Shown in pieces: positions 1 through 6,754 of a stretch of DNA of 10,196 nt. Source of the stretch: JBHIER01 sp046760705 [NCBI: bacterium] (lineage in GTDB: Bacteria; JBHIER01; G020348925); NCBI GenBank assembly GCA_046760705.1, contig JBHIER010000079.1:1-10196 (forward strand). Reading direction: 5' to 3'. Every line of letters starts with the position of its first letter. Position 1 is the stretch's first letter. The translations under genes were made by a program, and so were the position numbers. A model generated the notes under the pieces. The model saw nothing but the letters and a program-made list of their open reading frames with translations, searched no databases and was not told the origin of the DNA.

Positions 1-1
1 A

Positions 2-1576
2 AAATATACTCCCAAGACGAACGATCCCATGAGCGCCAACTGGTGGGGCAACTACGCCAAGTACTCAGTGAGCTTGCTGAAGTCCTTCTACGGCGACAAC
101 GCGCAACCGGATAATGAGTTTGGCTATCAGTACCTGCCGAAACTGGACGATGGGGAGAACTACTCCTGGATTTCGCTCTTCGAGGCCATGTACGGTGGAA
201 AGATCAAAGGGTTCTTCGCCTGGGGCCAGAATCCGGCCGTCAGCGGACCGAATGCGAACATGACCCGGGAGGCGTTGGGGAAGCTGGACTGGATGGTCAA
301 CGTCAACCTCTGGGAGACGGAGACCGGGGCCTTCTGGAAGCGGCCGGGGGCCGATCCCAAGAAGATCAAAACCGAGGTCTTTCTGCTCCCCTGTGCGGCT
401 TCCATGGAGAAGGAGGGGTCCATCACCAACAGCGGCCGCTGGAGCCAGTGGCGCTACAGGGCGGTCGATCCCCCGGGTGAGGCCAAGCCGGATAGCGAGA
501 TCATTCACGAGCTCTACGTGAGGCTGAAGCGATTGTATGAAAAGGAGGGGGGCGCATTTCCCGATCCCATCACCAAACTGAAATGGGATTACGCCAAAGG
601 TGGCCAGGTGGACATTCACGCCGTAGCCAAGGAGATCAACGGGTACGACTTGAAGACAGGAAAACTCCTGCCTTCCTTTGTCAAGCTGAAGGATGACGGC
701 AGCACCTCCTCGGGCAACTGGCTCTATTGCGCCAGCTACACCGAGAAGGGAAATATGGCGGCGCGTCGCAGCCCCGAGGATAAATCCGGCGTCGGTCTCT
801 ACTCCGAGTGGGCCTGGTGCTGGCCGGTCAACCGGCGGATCATCTACAATCGAGCCTCGGTGGACAAGGATGGTCAGCCCTGGGATCCCGAGCATCCGGT
901 AATCCGCTGGACCGGCGAAAAGTGGGTCGGCGACGTGCCTGACGGCGGCTGGCCGCCAATGGCAGAGGAGGCCAAGACCCGCTACCCCTTCATCATGAAG
1001 CCTGAGGGGCACGCCCGGATCTTCGGCATGGGTCGCGCCGACGGCCCGTTTCCGGAGCACTACGAGCCGTTGGAATGCCCCACCAAAAACCTGATGTCCA
1101 GCGTCCAGCTCAACCCAACCTCGAAGCGCTGGGATCTTTTGGGCTCAGATATGGACAAATACGCCGCGGTGTGCGATCCGAAGTATCCCATCGTGGCCAC
1201 CACCTACCGCGTCTCCGAACACTGGCAGACCGGCGCCATGACCCGTCAGCAGCCGTGGCTGGCCGAGCTGCAGCCGGAGATGTTTGTAGAGATGAGCAAG
1301 GAGTTAGGTGAGGAGCTGCAAATTAAGAACGGTGAATGGTGCACCGTGGAATCGGCCCGGGGCAAGGTGAAGGCCGTGGCCATCGTCACCGACCGGTTCA
1401 AGCCCTTCAAGATCGGCGACACCATTGTCCACGAAGTGGGCCTGCCCTGGTGCTACGGCTTTATGGGATTGGCCACAGGCGACAGCGCCAACGTGTTGGT
1501 TCCTAATATCGGTGATGCCAACACCATGATCCAGGAATCGAAGGCCTTTCTGGTCAATGTGAGAAAGGGGGTGTGA
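2..1576 (+). CDS. fdhA: Formate dehydrogenase catalytic (alpha) subunit, C-terminal half, 5'-truncated by window edge
   Basis: This is the molybdopterin-dependent subunit that oxidises formate to CO2. The frame is open from base 2, so the ATG at 29 is internal; 524 residues are present, about half of the roughly 1000 usual for FdnG/FdhA. The visible part includes GFFAWGQNPAVSGPNANM, typical of the cofactor-binding core. Near the C-terminus GAMTRQQPWLAELQPEMFVEM leads into the molybdopterin-dinucleotide-binding beta-barrel domain, where ELQIKNGEWCTVESARG and HEVGLPWCYGF are characteristic. The N-terminal 4Fe-4S motif and the active-site Cys or selenocysteine lie upstream, so selenium use cannot be judged. 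The TGA stop is 4 bp before the iron-sulfur subunit, indicating one operon. By family knowledge the enzyme is exported by the Tat pathway and works in the periplasm with c-type cytochromes or a membrane partner. Metal (Mo or W) cannot be told from sequence. Confidence 0.95.
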   Translation, partial: KYTPKTNDPMSANWWGNYAKYSVSLLKSFYGDNAQPDNEFGYQYLPKLDDGENYSWISLFEAMYGGKIKGFFAWGQNPAVSGPNANMTREALGKLDWMVNVNLWETETGAFWKRPGADPKKIKTEVFLLPCAASMEKEGSITNSGRWSQWRYRAVDPPGEAKPDSEIIHELYVRLKRLYEKEGGAFPDPITKLKWDYAKGGQVDIHAVAKEINGYDLKTGKLLPSFVKLKDDGSTSSGNWLYCASYTEKGNMAARRSPEDKSGVGLYSEWAWCWPVNRRIIYNRASVDKDGQPWDPEHPVIRWTGEKWVGDVPDGGWPPMAEEAKTRYPFIMKPEGHARIFGMGRADGPFPEHYEPLECPTKNLMSSVQLNPTSKRWDLLGSDMDKYAAVCDPKYPIVATTYRVSEHWQTGAMTRQQPWLAELQPEMFVEMSKELGEELQIKNGEWCTVESARGKVKAVAIVTDRFKPFKIGDTIVHEVGLPWCYGFMGLATGDSANVLVPNIGDANTMIQESKAFLVNVRKGV

Positions 1577-1580
1577 CAGA

Positions 1581-2366
1581 GTGGCTGGAAAATCTGTTTT
1601 GATCGATGTCTCCAAATGCATCGGGTGCAGAGGGTGCCAGGTGGCGTGCAAGCAGTGGAACGAGCTGCCGGCAGAGAAGACGAAGAACCGCGGCACCTAT
1701 CAGAACCCGCCCGACCTTTCGGGAACGACCTACACCGTGGTCCGTTTCAAGGAGGTCTTCCAAGGCGGCGATGTGAAGTGGAATTTTTTCAAGGACCAGT
1801 GTCGCCACTGTGTCGACCCTCCGTGCAAAATGGCCGCCGATGACGAGGTTCCCGGGGCCATCGTCGTGGATGACAACGGGGCTGTCATTTATACCGACAA
1901 GACGAAGCAGTTGAAGGAGTTCAACCTCCAGGAGAGCTGCCCGTTCGATATTCCCCGCTGGAACGCGGTCAAGTCCCTATGGGTGAAATGTACCTTCTGC
2001 AACGATCGGGTTGCTAACGGTTTAACTCCAGCCTGTGTCAAGGCTTGCCCCACTGGGACCCTCACCTTCGGCGACCGGGACAAGATCCTGAACCTGGCTC
2101 GCGCCAGGCTGAAGGAGCTGAAAGCTGACTATCCGAATGCGGAGTTGATGGATGCCGAGGATGTGCGCTGGATCTACCTGCTGCACGAGGCCGAGGATCA
2201 GTTCGAGATGGGACTGCTGCGGGGAATTCCCTCCATGAAATTCGGTCTGAGACGGGTCTTTTCACCCATGGCTCCAGTGTGGGTGACGGCCGGACTTCTG
2301 GGCATGCTGTTCAAGAGGCGTGAGGAGGGGATGAAGCGAGAGCTGGAGGAGGTAGACACACCATAG
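1581..2366 (+). CDS. fdhB: Formate dehydrogenase iron-sulfur (beta) subunit, three-cluster type
   Basis: This subunit carries electrons from the catalytic subunit through 4Fe-4S clusters. It starts at GTG 1581 behind the purine run AAAGGGGG and is 261 residues long. The cysteines are C13, C16, C19, C23; C74, C77, C82; C120 (CPFD); C137, C140, C152, C156 (CVKACPTG). That makes 12, enough for exactly three cubanes. The four-cluster FdnH family also has a Cys four residues after the second motif's third Cys, plus a CxxCxxC before CPFD. Both are absent here (KMAADDEVPG and FNLQES), which removes one cluster cleanly. The same arrangement is known from the Desulfovibrio gigas tungsten FdhAB enzyme. 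A short hydrophobic stretch near residues 231-244 (PVWVTAGLLGMLFK) could be a vestigial or weak membrane anchor. No gamma (cytochrome b) gene follows within the window, so the electron acceptor is not shown. Confidence 0.93.
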   Translation: MAGKSVLIDVSKCIGCRGCQVACKQWNELPAEKTKNRGTYQNPPDLSGTTYTVVRFKEVFQGGDVKWNFFKDQCRHCVDPPCKMAADDEVPGAIVVDDNGAVIYTDKTKQLKEFNLQESCPFDIPRWNAVKSLWVKCTFCNDRVANGLTPACVKACPTGTLTFGDRDKILNLARARLKELKADYPNAELMDAEDVRWIYLLHEAEDQFEMGLLRGIPSMKFGLRRVFSPMAPVWVTAGLLGMLFKRREEGMKRELEEVDTP

Positions 2367-2391
2367 AGAGTGTTGACGCGGGAGTCAGGGC

Positions 2392-3440
2392 TTGAGGAGA
2401 GGAAGACGGAGAAGTCTATCAATCTGGCTTCGAGGAATTGGAGCGGTTGTGGTCCTGGTCACTGCGGCCTGAGCTGCAGCCGCCCCTTGTCAGGATCGGC
2501 CCCGAATTCTCAGGCTGGGTGACCCTTTTCCAGAACTCTCCTTTCCCAACGTTCTGAACGACCAGGAACGGGCATATATCGGCCTCGGCGATGAGGAGAC
2601 CTTCTCCCTGAAAGAGATTGGGGTGGAGCTGGTGGTGGTGGAGTTTTTGAATAAGTACTGTTTCCCCTGCCAGGTGCAAGCACCGGTTTTCACTCTCGTC
2701 CATCGGGCCATCGAGGCCGATTCAGCCCTTCGAGAAAAGGTGAAATGAGGCGTACGATGCGGTGGGCAGCCCCAAGACCCCTTTCACGGTGCTGCTCAGA
2801 AAGGATAGAAAGGGAGGACCGATCGTGGCCAGTGCCCATCGTGGGGTCATTTACTCCGACAAAGGTTTTGTCGAGGAGATTCGGGCCGTCCTGCAATACG
2901 ACGTGAGTCTGCTCACTCTGAGACGTCCCTCCGAAGTGCCGATCCGGATCCGGGAGGAGATCAGACCCGCCTTGTCCGATGAGGAGTTGATCGATAAAGT
3001 AACAAAGTCGATGGAGGCCCCTGGGGGGAGCGTATTGAAAGTGAAAAAGGTCAACCTTCCTGAGACCGCACCTGTTTATGTGGGAACTATCGATACTGAA
3101 GGACGTCAGGAAAAGCGATTTGCGAAGATAGTCTCTCGAGCATCCTTCTGCGATGTCTGCCACGACATCCACTTCATATACGTATTTGATGAAGAGGGGG
3201 CTGTCCTTCGCTTCGATCCCGTGTACCTCACCAAGAGAGGCAATGTGGAATGGAGTGACGAAGACGTGAAGAAAATGAGAGATCGGCTCCAGGGCAGCTC
3301 GCTCTTAGGGGCCTTTGATTTTAATCCCCAAAGTCGATGCTGTGACATCTGCCACCATCAGTTCACAGCTCATATTCGTCAGTCTTAACGGGGCGAAAGC
3401 CCTCCTCAATGAACTTAAGGAGCAGGGATATGTGAGATAG
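2392..3440 (+). pseudogene. Decayed secreted thioredoxin-like / FMN-binding fusion protein (nonsense, deletion and frameshifts)
   Basis: I read one ancestral gene here across three frames. Frame A (from TTG 2392) gives a signal-peptide-like start, RRGRRRSLSIWLRGIGAVVVLVTAA, then TGA at 2470-2472, then AAAAPC and a thioredoxin fold opening with LGDPFPELSFPNVL. Its CxxC motif lies in VEFLNKYCFPCQVQAPVF (Cys codons at 2659 and 2668), and it stops at 2746. Frame B takes over at about 2744 with NEAYDAVGSPKTPFTVLLRKD, the usual C-terminal strand of such thioredoxins, and continues through a CDVCH motif (CxxCH) and HFIYVFDEEG. Frame C, one base off after the CCCCAAA run at 3326-3332, gives VDAVTSATISSQLIF, the FMN_bind-type signature, and ends at TAG 3440. 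From family memory, about 30-35 residues between REKVK and EAYDAVG are missing. A gene caller would report only 2762-3388 (208 codons, GTG start), whose last 19 residues are out of the ancestral frame. Function was probably periplasmic thiol or flavin redox chemistry. Confidence 0.8.
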
Positions 3441-3570
3441 GACAAGTAAGATGGAGAAAGGTATGAGAGGAAGAGAAAGGAGGTACCTATGATGTAATCG
3501 GAATGCGTGTTCCAACGTGCTGTTGGGAAGGGAGGAAGGGGACATACAGAAGTTCAATCGGATTGTTTAT

Positions 3571-3579
3571 AAAGGAGGG
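3571..3579 (+). promoter_or_regulatory. Ribosome binding site for the porin gene
   Basis: AAAGGAGGG lies 7 bases before ATG 3587. It decides that start over an upstream in-frame ATG at 3503, which has no comparable site and would put 28 non-signal residues before the signal peptide. Confidence 0.85.
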
Positions 3580-3586
3580 AAGAAAG

Positions 3587-4714
3587 ATGAAAAAGCTAAT
3601 GGTCTTATGTATTGTTGCTCTGATGGCTGCGTTTCTCGTCGCCAACACAACCTCTGCTCAGTTAGCCGAGGTGAAGGTGGGAAAAGGCGATCTCAAGATC
3701 GGGGCGATTTTGCAGGCAGGTTTCGATTATAGTTTAGCCGACGACGAGGGAAATGTGAACGCCCAGTTCACCCTGAACAGAGCCAGGTTGCTCTTTTGGG
3801 GAACGATCGTTCCTGACAAGGTAAAATACTTCGTCCAGACCGAGGCCAAACAGAAAATTGGGAGCTTTGCAACAGGTTTCGAGGGAGATACACTTAGTAC
3901 GAGTTTAGTTGAAGGCTCTGCAGTGACTACCCCTTACATTCTTGACTACAAGATGATCTTTCTCGGTTGCATTCCCAAGACGAGCATCACCGTGGGTCGG
4001 TTTCTCCCAAATTTCAGCCTCTACATGCCGGCTCCGACGTCAAAGCTGGACATGATCAACTACCCACTCTTCATCATCAATAGCGGATATAACTACGCCA
4101 TGTGGCGTCAGTCAGGTATTCAGACCGCGACCAAGACCGACTACGTCGATTTCAACGTGGGCATCTTTAACGGGCCGACGAACAACATGAATGACAACGA
4201 TGACGCCAAGGACGTCCTCCTGCGGGCCGGATTCAAACCTCAGACGGATTTTGCCAAAATAAAAGTTGGCGGATACGCCTGGTTAGGTAACCTCCTGCTG
4301 GCGGAAGATGCAGACCTGGCGTATAACAGATTTGGGTTCTTCGGTACTTTGAAGCACGAGCAGGCGACGGTCAACGCCGAATTTGTCATGGGGTCTGACG
4401 AGGATGGGTACACGCACTTGGTGGACTCGGAATTGGTCACCGAGGATCACAAGAGCATGGGGTTTTATGGTCATGTCGAGTATAAGGTAAATCCGGAGTT
4501 TGGGATTCTGGGCCGTTTCGATTACTTCGACCCGAACACCGGCGTGGATGACAACGCCTGGACCTGGGTCACCCTCGGTGTTAACCACTACATCGAGAGC
4601 TACAACGCCATGATCTATCTCAACTCCATCATGAAGCTCGAGCAGAACGACTGGGGTTCAACAGAGAAGATCAAAAACGACGTGATCCAGCTTCAGTTCC
4701 AGATCGCACCCTAA
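3587..4714 (+). CDS. Outer-membrane beta-barrel porin
   Basis: The 375-residue protein opens with a clear signal peptide: MKK, a hydrophobic core (LMVLCIVALMAAFLVA) and a cut probably after TTSA. The mature part alternates polar and aromatic residues as in beta-strands, for example ILQAGFDYSL, FTLNRARLLFWGTIVPDKVKYFVQTE and YHIES-like NHYIESYNAMIYLNSIM. It ends in VIQLQFQIAP, consistent with a last strand. The overall pattern recalls phosphate-selective (OprO/OprP-like) porins of delta-proteobacteria, but I cannot assign a substrate. It would sit as a trimeric or monomeric channel in the outer membrane. It is preceded by a strong ribosome binding site and a 146-bp gap after the decayed thioredoxin gene, so it is probably transcribed separately. 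No clear sigma70 or sigma54 promoter is visible in that gap. Confidence 0.82.
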   Translation: MKKLMVLCIVALMAAFLVANTTSAQLAEVKVGKGDLKIGAILQAGFDYSLADDEGNVNAQFTLNRARLLFWGTIVPDKVKYFVQTEAKQKIGSFATGFEGDTLSTSLVEGSAVTTPYILDYKMIFLGCIPKTSITVGRFLPNFSLYMPAPTSKLDMINYPLFIINSGYNYAMWRQSGIQTATKTDYVDFNVGIFNGPTNNMNDNDDAKDVLLRAGFKPQTDFAKIKVGGYAWLGNLLLAEDADLAYNRFGFFGTLKHEQATVNAEFVMGSDEDGYTHLVDSELVTEDHKSMGFYGHVEYKVNPEFGILGRFDYFDPNTGVDDNAWTWVTLGVNHYIESYNAMIYLNSIMKLEQNDWGSTEKIKNDVIQLQFQIAP

Positions 4715-4737
4715 GAGAGGGCAGCGTCTCAAGGCTT

Positions 4738-4769
4738 CCCTATCCCAGAAGGGGCTGTCTTCGATAGGG
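4738..4769 (+). terminator. Possible hairpin after the porin gene
   Basis: CCCTATC (4738-4744) is complementary to GATAGGG (4763-4769), 24 bp after the porin stop. There is no following T-run, so it is at best a weak terminator or a 3'-end stabilising hairpin. Confidence 0.3.
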
Positions 4770-4790
4770 TGCGGTCTATAAGTTTCTATC

Positions 4791-4819
4791 GACGGCGTTC
4801 GTTACTCCCGAGCGCCGTC
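4791..4819. repeat. Strong inverted repeat, 11-bp stem
   Basis: GACGGCGTTCG (4791-4801) pairs with CGAGCGCCGTC (4809-4819), with a single T-G wobble and a 7-base loop. It is GC-rich and lies between the porin and the kinase gene. No T-run follows on the + strand; on the - strand a short T-run precedes it, so it is not a standard terminator in either direction. It could be an operator, an RNA hairpin or a dispersed palindromic element. Confidence 0.6.
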
Positions 4820-4845
4820 AAAACAAACCCCTTCAGGAGAAAATT

Positions 4846-4919
4846 GGGCGGACCCGAGGCCGATACTTTGCGACGGAGGAAGTATGTTCTTTCCCCCGTG
4901 AGAGGTGATCGGTCCGCCC
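4846..4919. repeat. Long-range inverted repeat enclosing a second hairpin
   Basis: GGGCGGACC (4846-4854) is perfectly complementary to GGTCCGCCC (4911-4919). Inside it ATACTT (4863-4868) pairs with AAGTAT (4880-4885). The 74-base unit could fold as a structured RNA or be a small palindromic element. I see no flanking target duplication and no match to a riboswitch class I can recognise. Confidence 0.5.
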
Positions 4920-4957
4920 CGGCATCTGACATCGTTGTGGTCTTTTGACGGAGAAAT

Positions 4958-4999
4958 CCCCTCATCGAGAAATTATTGGGCATGAGGGGTTCATTTTTG
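4958..4999 (+). terminator. Possible rho-independent terminator or attenuator upstream of the kinase gene
   Basis: CCCCTCAT (4958-4965) pairs perfectly with ATGAGGGG (4982-4989), followed by TTCATTTTTG. The loop is long (16 bases) and the T-run is broken, so strength is uncertain. It lies just before the kinase promoter at 5023-5051, so it could end read-through from the porin side. Confidence 0.45.
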
Positions 5000-5022
5000 T
5001 TGAACAATGCAATAAAAATGTG

Positions 5023-5051
5023 TTGCAATTCAGTTTTATTCTCTGTATATT
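5023..5051 (+). promoter_or_regulatory. Sigma70-type promoter for the kinase-regulator operon
   Basis: TTGCAA (5023-5028) and TATATT (5046-5051) are separated by exactly 17 bases. Transcription would begin near 5058, giving a leader of about 47 bases to ATG 5105. This argues against the alternative TTG start at 5066, which would be only some 8 bases from the transcript end. Confidence 0.55.
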
Positions 5052-5104
5052 CAAAATGATACTGATTGATTTTGAAATTTGCTGAGACAGGTATAAAAGG
5101 GCCC

Positions 5105-6739
5105 ATGAAATTTACGAGACTGCTCAGTTTTCGGCTTTTTCTTCTGATATTGGCGGTGATGGTCATCTTTTTCAGCCTTTATACCTACATTAATATCCGC
5201 GCTCACACCTCCCACCTCATGGAGAATGTGCTCCTGTCCGCCAACCGACTCAGTGATGTGATTAAGAGATCGACCCATTATAGTATGTTATTGAATCGCC
5301 GGGAAGATCTGTATCACACTATTCAGACCATCGGGAATGAGCCTGGTATTGACGGAATCAGGATTTATAACAAAAAAGGCGAGATTATGTTCTCCACCTT
5401 ACCTGGAGAAGCCGGGACCTCTGTCGATCTGCAGGCCGAGGCCTGTTACATCTGCCATGTCCAAGAACAGCCGCTCGAGGCCCTTCCGATAAAAAAGCGG
5501 TCTCGTATCTTCTCCTCACTCCAAGGCCATCGCGTCCTGGGCGTGATCAACCCCATAATGAACGAACCGGGATGTTACAAAGCAGAATGTCATGCCCATC
5601 AGCCAGCGCAAACTGTTCTTGGTGTTCTGGACGTGAAGATGTCTCTGCAGCAGATAGATGAACGGATCGCCAAAAGCAGAAGGGACATGATCTCCTATGC
5701 TGTTGTGCTGACCCTATTGATAGGCATACTTTCGGCCGGGTTCATCGTTATTATGGTCCACATCCCGGTAAAGAAACTCATTTTCGGGACTCGGGAGATC
5801 GCCAGCGGCAATCTCAATTACTCCATAGACCTCCGATCCCGCGATGAGATCGGCAGCCTCGCTCAGTCCTTCAATCTCATGACGCGCGATATCAAGAAAG
5901 CCCGGGACGAGATCACGCGGTGGTCCTCGACGCTGGAGCTTAAGGTGAAAGAGAAGACGGCGGAGTTGGAGAAGACGCAGGCCCACATAATTCAGATGGA
6001 AAAAATGGCCTCCATCGGAAAGCTTTCCGCCACCGTGGCCCATGAGATCAGCAACCCTCTGGCCGGAATACTCACTTACACAAAGCTGGTCCTGAAAATG
6101 CTAAAAAAGGATCGGTTGTCTCATGAGGAAGAGGAGTCGATGGAGAAGTACCTGACCTTCATCAAGAGTGAAACAGGGCGGTGCGGTGATATTGTCAAGA
6201 ATTTACTCCTTTTTTCCAAGAAGACCGGAGGCGATTTCCGCCGCGAGAGTCTCAATGCTATTGTCGATAAAAGCCTTCAACTGGTCAATCATCATCTTGA
6301 AATTCAAGGGGTAACGTTGGAGAAAGAGCTGAGCCCGGATGACGATGTTATCTTCTGTGATGCCAATCAATTGCAGCAGGCCTTCATCGCCCTTTTTGTC
6401 AACGGTGTGGAGGCCATGTCTAAAGGCGGCACGCTGAAGGTGAAAACGAGTTCCGCTGACGGAGATGACACTGTTCACATTTTCATTACGGACACCGGGC
6501 ACGGGATCCCTGAAGAGGTGAGACCGAACATCTTCGACCCGTTTTTCTCCACAAAAAGGGACGAAAAGCGCGTCGGATTGGGGCTGTCGGTGGTTTACGG
6601 CATCATTCAACGCCACGGCGGCTCCATCGATGTCAAATCCAAAGTCGATCAGGGAACCACCTTCACTATCTCCCTGCCCAGAGAAAGGCCCGAGAAAGGC
6701 TCTGAACGACTTCAACCAGAACAAGAGCCTGTTGGTTAA
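5105..6739 (+). CDS. Membrane sensor histidine kinase with extracytoplasmic c-type heme motifs
   Basis: The 544-residue kinase has a first membrane segment (about residues 8-28), a periplasmic sensor of about 165 residues, a second segment (about 195-218), HAMP (about 218-272), a coiled-coil linker, and HisKA and HATPase domains. The sensor carries C114-Y-I-C-H118 (CxxCH) and C157-YKAE-C162-H163 (CX4CH), then AHQPAQTVLGVLDV. These suggest covalent heme binding by the cytochrome c maturation system, hence redox or gas sensing. The phospho-accepting residue is H313 in ATVAHEISNPLAG. The ATP site shows VNGVEAM (N box), DTGHGIP (G1), FDPFFSTK (F) and VGLGLSVVYGI (G2), an NtrB/AtoS-like set. The first Asn of the usual N box (NLxxNA) is replaced by Ala, and the second is kept. 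I chose ATG 5105 because a TTG at 5066 adds 13 residues before the first membrane segment and sits against the promoter. The ribosome binding site is weak (AAAAGGG). The regulator gene follows at 15 bp. Confidence 0.9.
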   Translation: MKFTRLLSFRLFLLILAVMVIFFSLYTYINIRAHTSHLMENVLLSANRLSDVIKRSTHYSMLLNRREDLYHTIQTIGNEPGIDGIRIYNKKGEIMFSTLPGEAGTSVDLQAEACYICHVQEQPLEALPIKKRSRIFSSLQGHRVLGVINPIMNEPGCYKAECHAHQPAQTVLGVLDVKMSLQQIDERIAKSRRDMISYAVVLTLLIGILSAGFIVIMVHIPVKKLIFGTREIASGNLNYSIDLRSRDEIGSLAQSFNLMTRDIKKARDEITRWSSTLELKVKEKTAELEKTQAHIIQMEKMASIGKLSATVAHEISNPLAGILTYTKLVLKMLKKDRLSHEEEESMEKYLTFIKSETGRCGDIVKNLLLFSKKTGGDFRRESLNAIVDKSLQLVNHHLEIQGVTLEKELSPDDDVIFCDANQLQQAFIALFVNGVEAMSKGGTLKVKTSSADGDDTVHIFITDTGHGIPEEVRPNIFDPFFSTKRDEKRVGLGLSVVYGIIQRHGGSIDVKSKVDQGTTFTISLPRERPEKGSERLQPEQEPVG

Positions 6740-6754
6740 GGAGTTAAAGTAGCT

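Noticed and set aside
65-1060. Long reverse-strand open frame (331 codons) opposite the formate dehydrogenase alpha gene
   Set aside because: It lies wholly antisense to a clearly conserved enzyme, has no recognisable motif, and is the usual shadow of GC-rich third positions.
3345-3362. Second CxxCH heme motif (CDICH) at the end of the 208-codon frame
   Set aside because: It lies after the frameshift. The adjacent frame gives the FMN-binding signature instead, so the motif is an artefact.
3489-3497. Strong AAAGGAGG site followed by ATG ATG TAA
   Set aside because: It would encode only two residues. It may be a leftover of a lost gene or a chance purine run, and the porin's own site is downstream.
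4846-4919. Cyclic-di-GMP or other known riboswitch
   Set aside because: The fold lacks the conserved loop sequences of the riboswitch classes I know, and it is over 180 bases from the kinase start with a promoter in between.
4786-5166. Reverse-strand open frame of 126 codons covering the porin-kinase gap
   Set aside because: It overlaps the kinase start and promoter, has no clear ribosome binding site or domain, and its sequence includes the inverted repeats.
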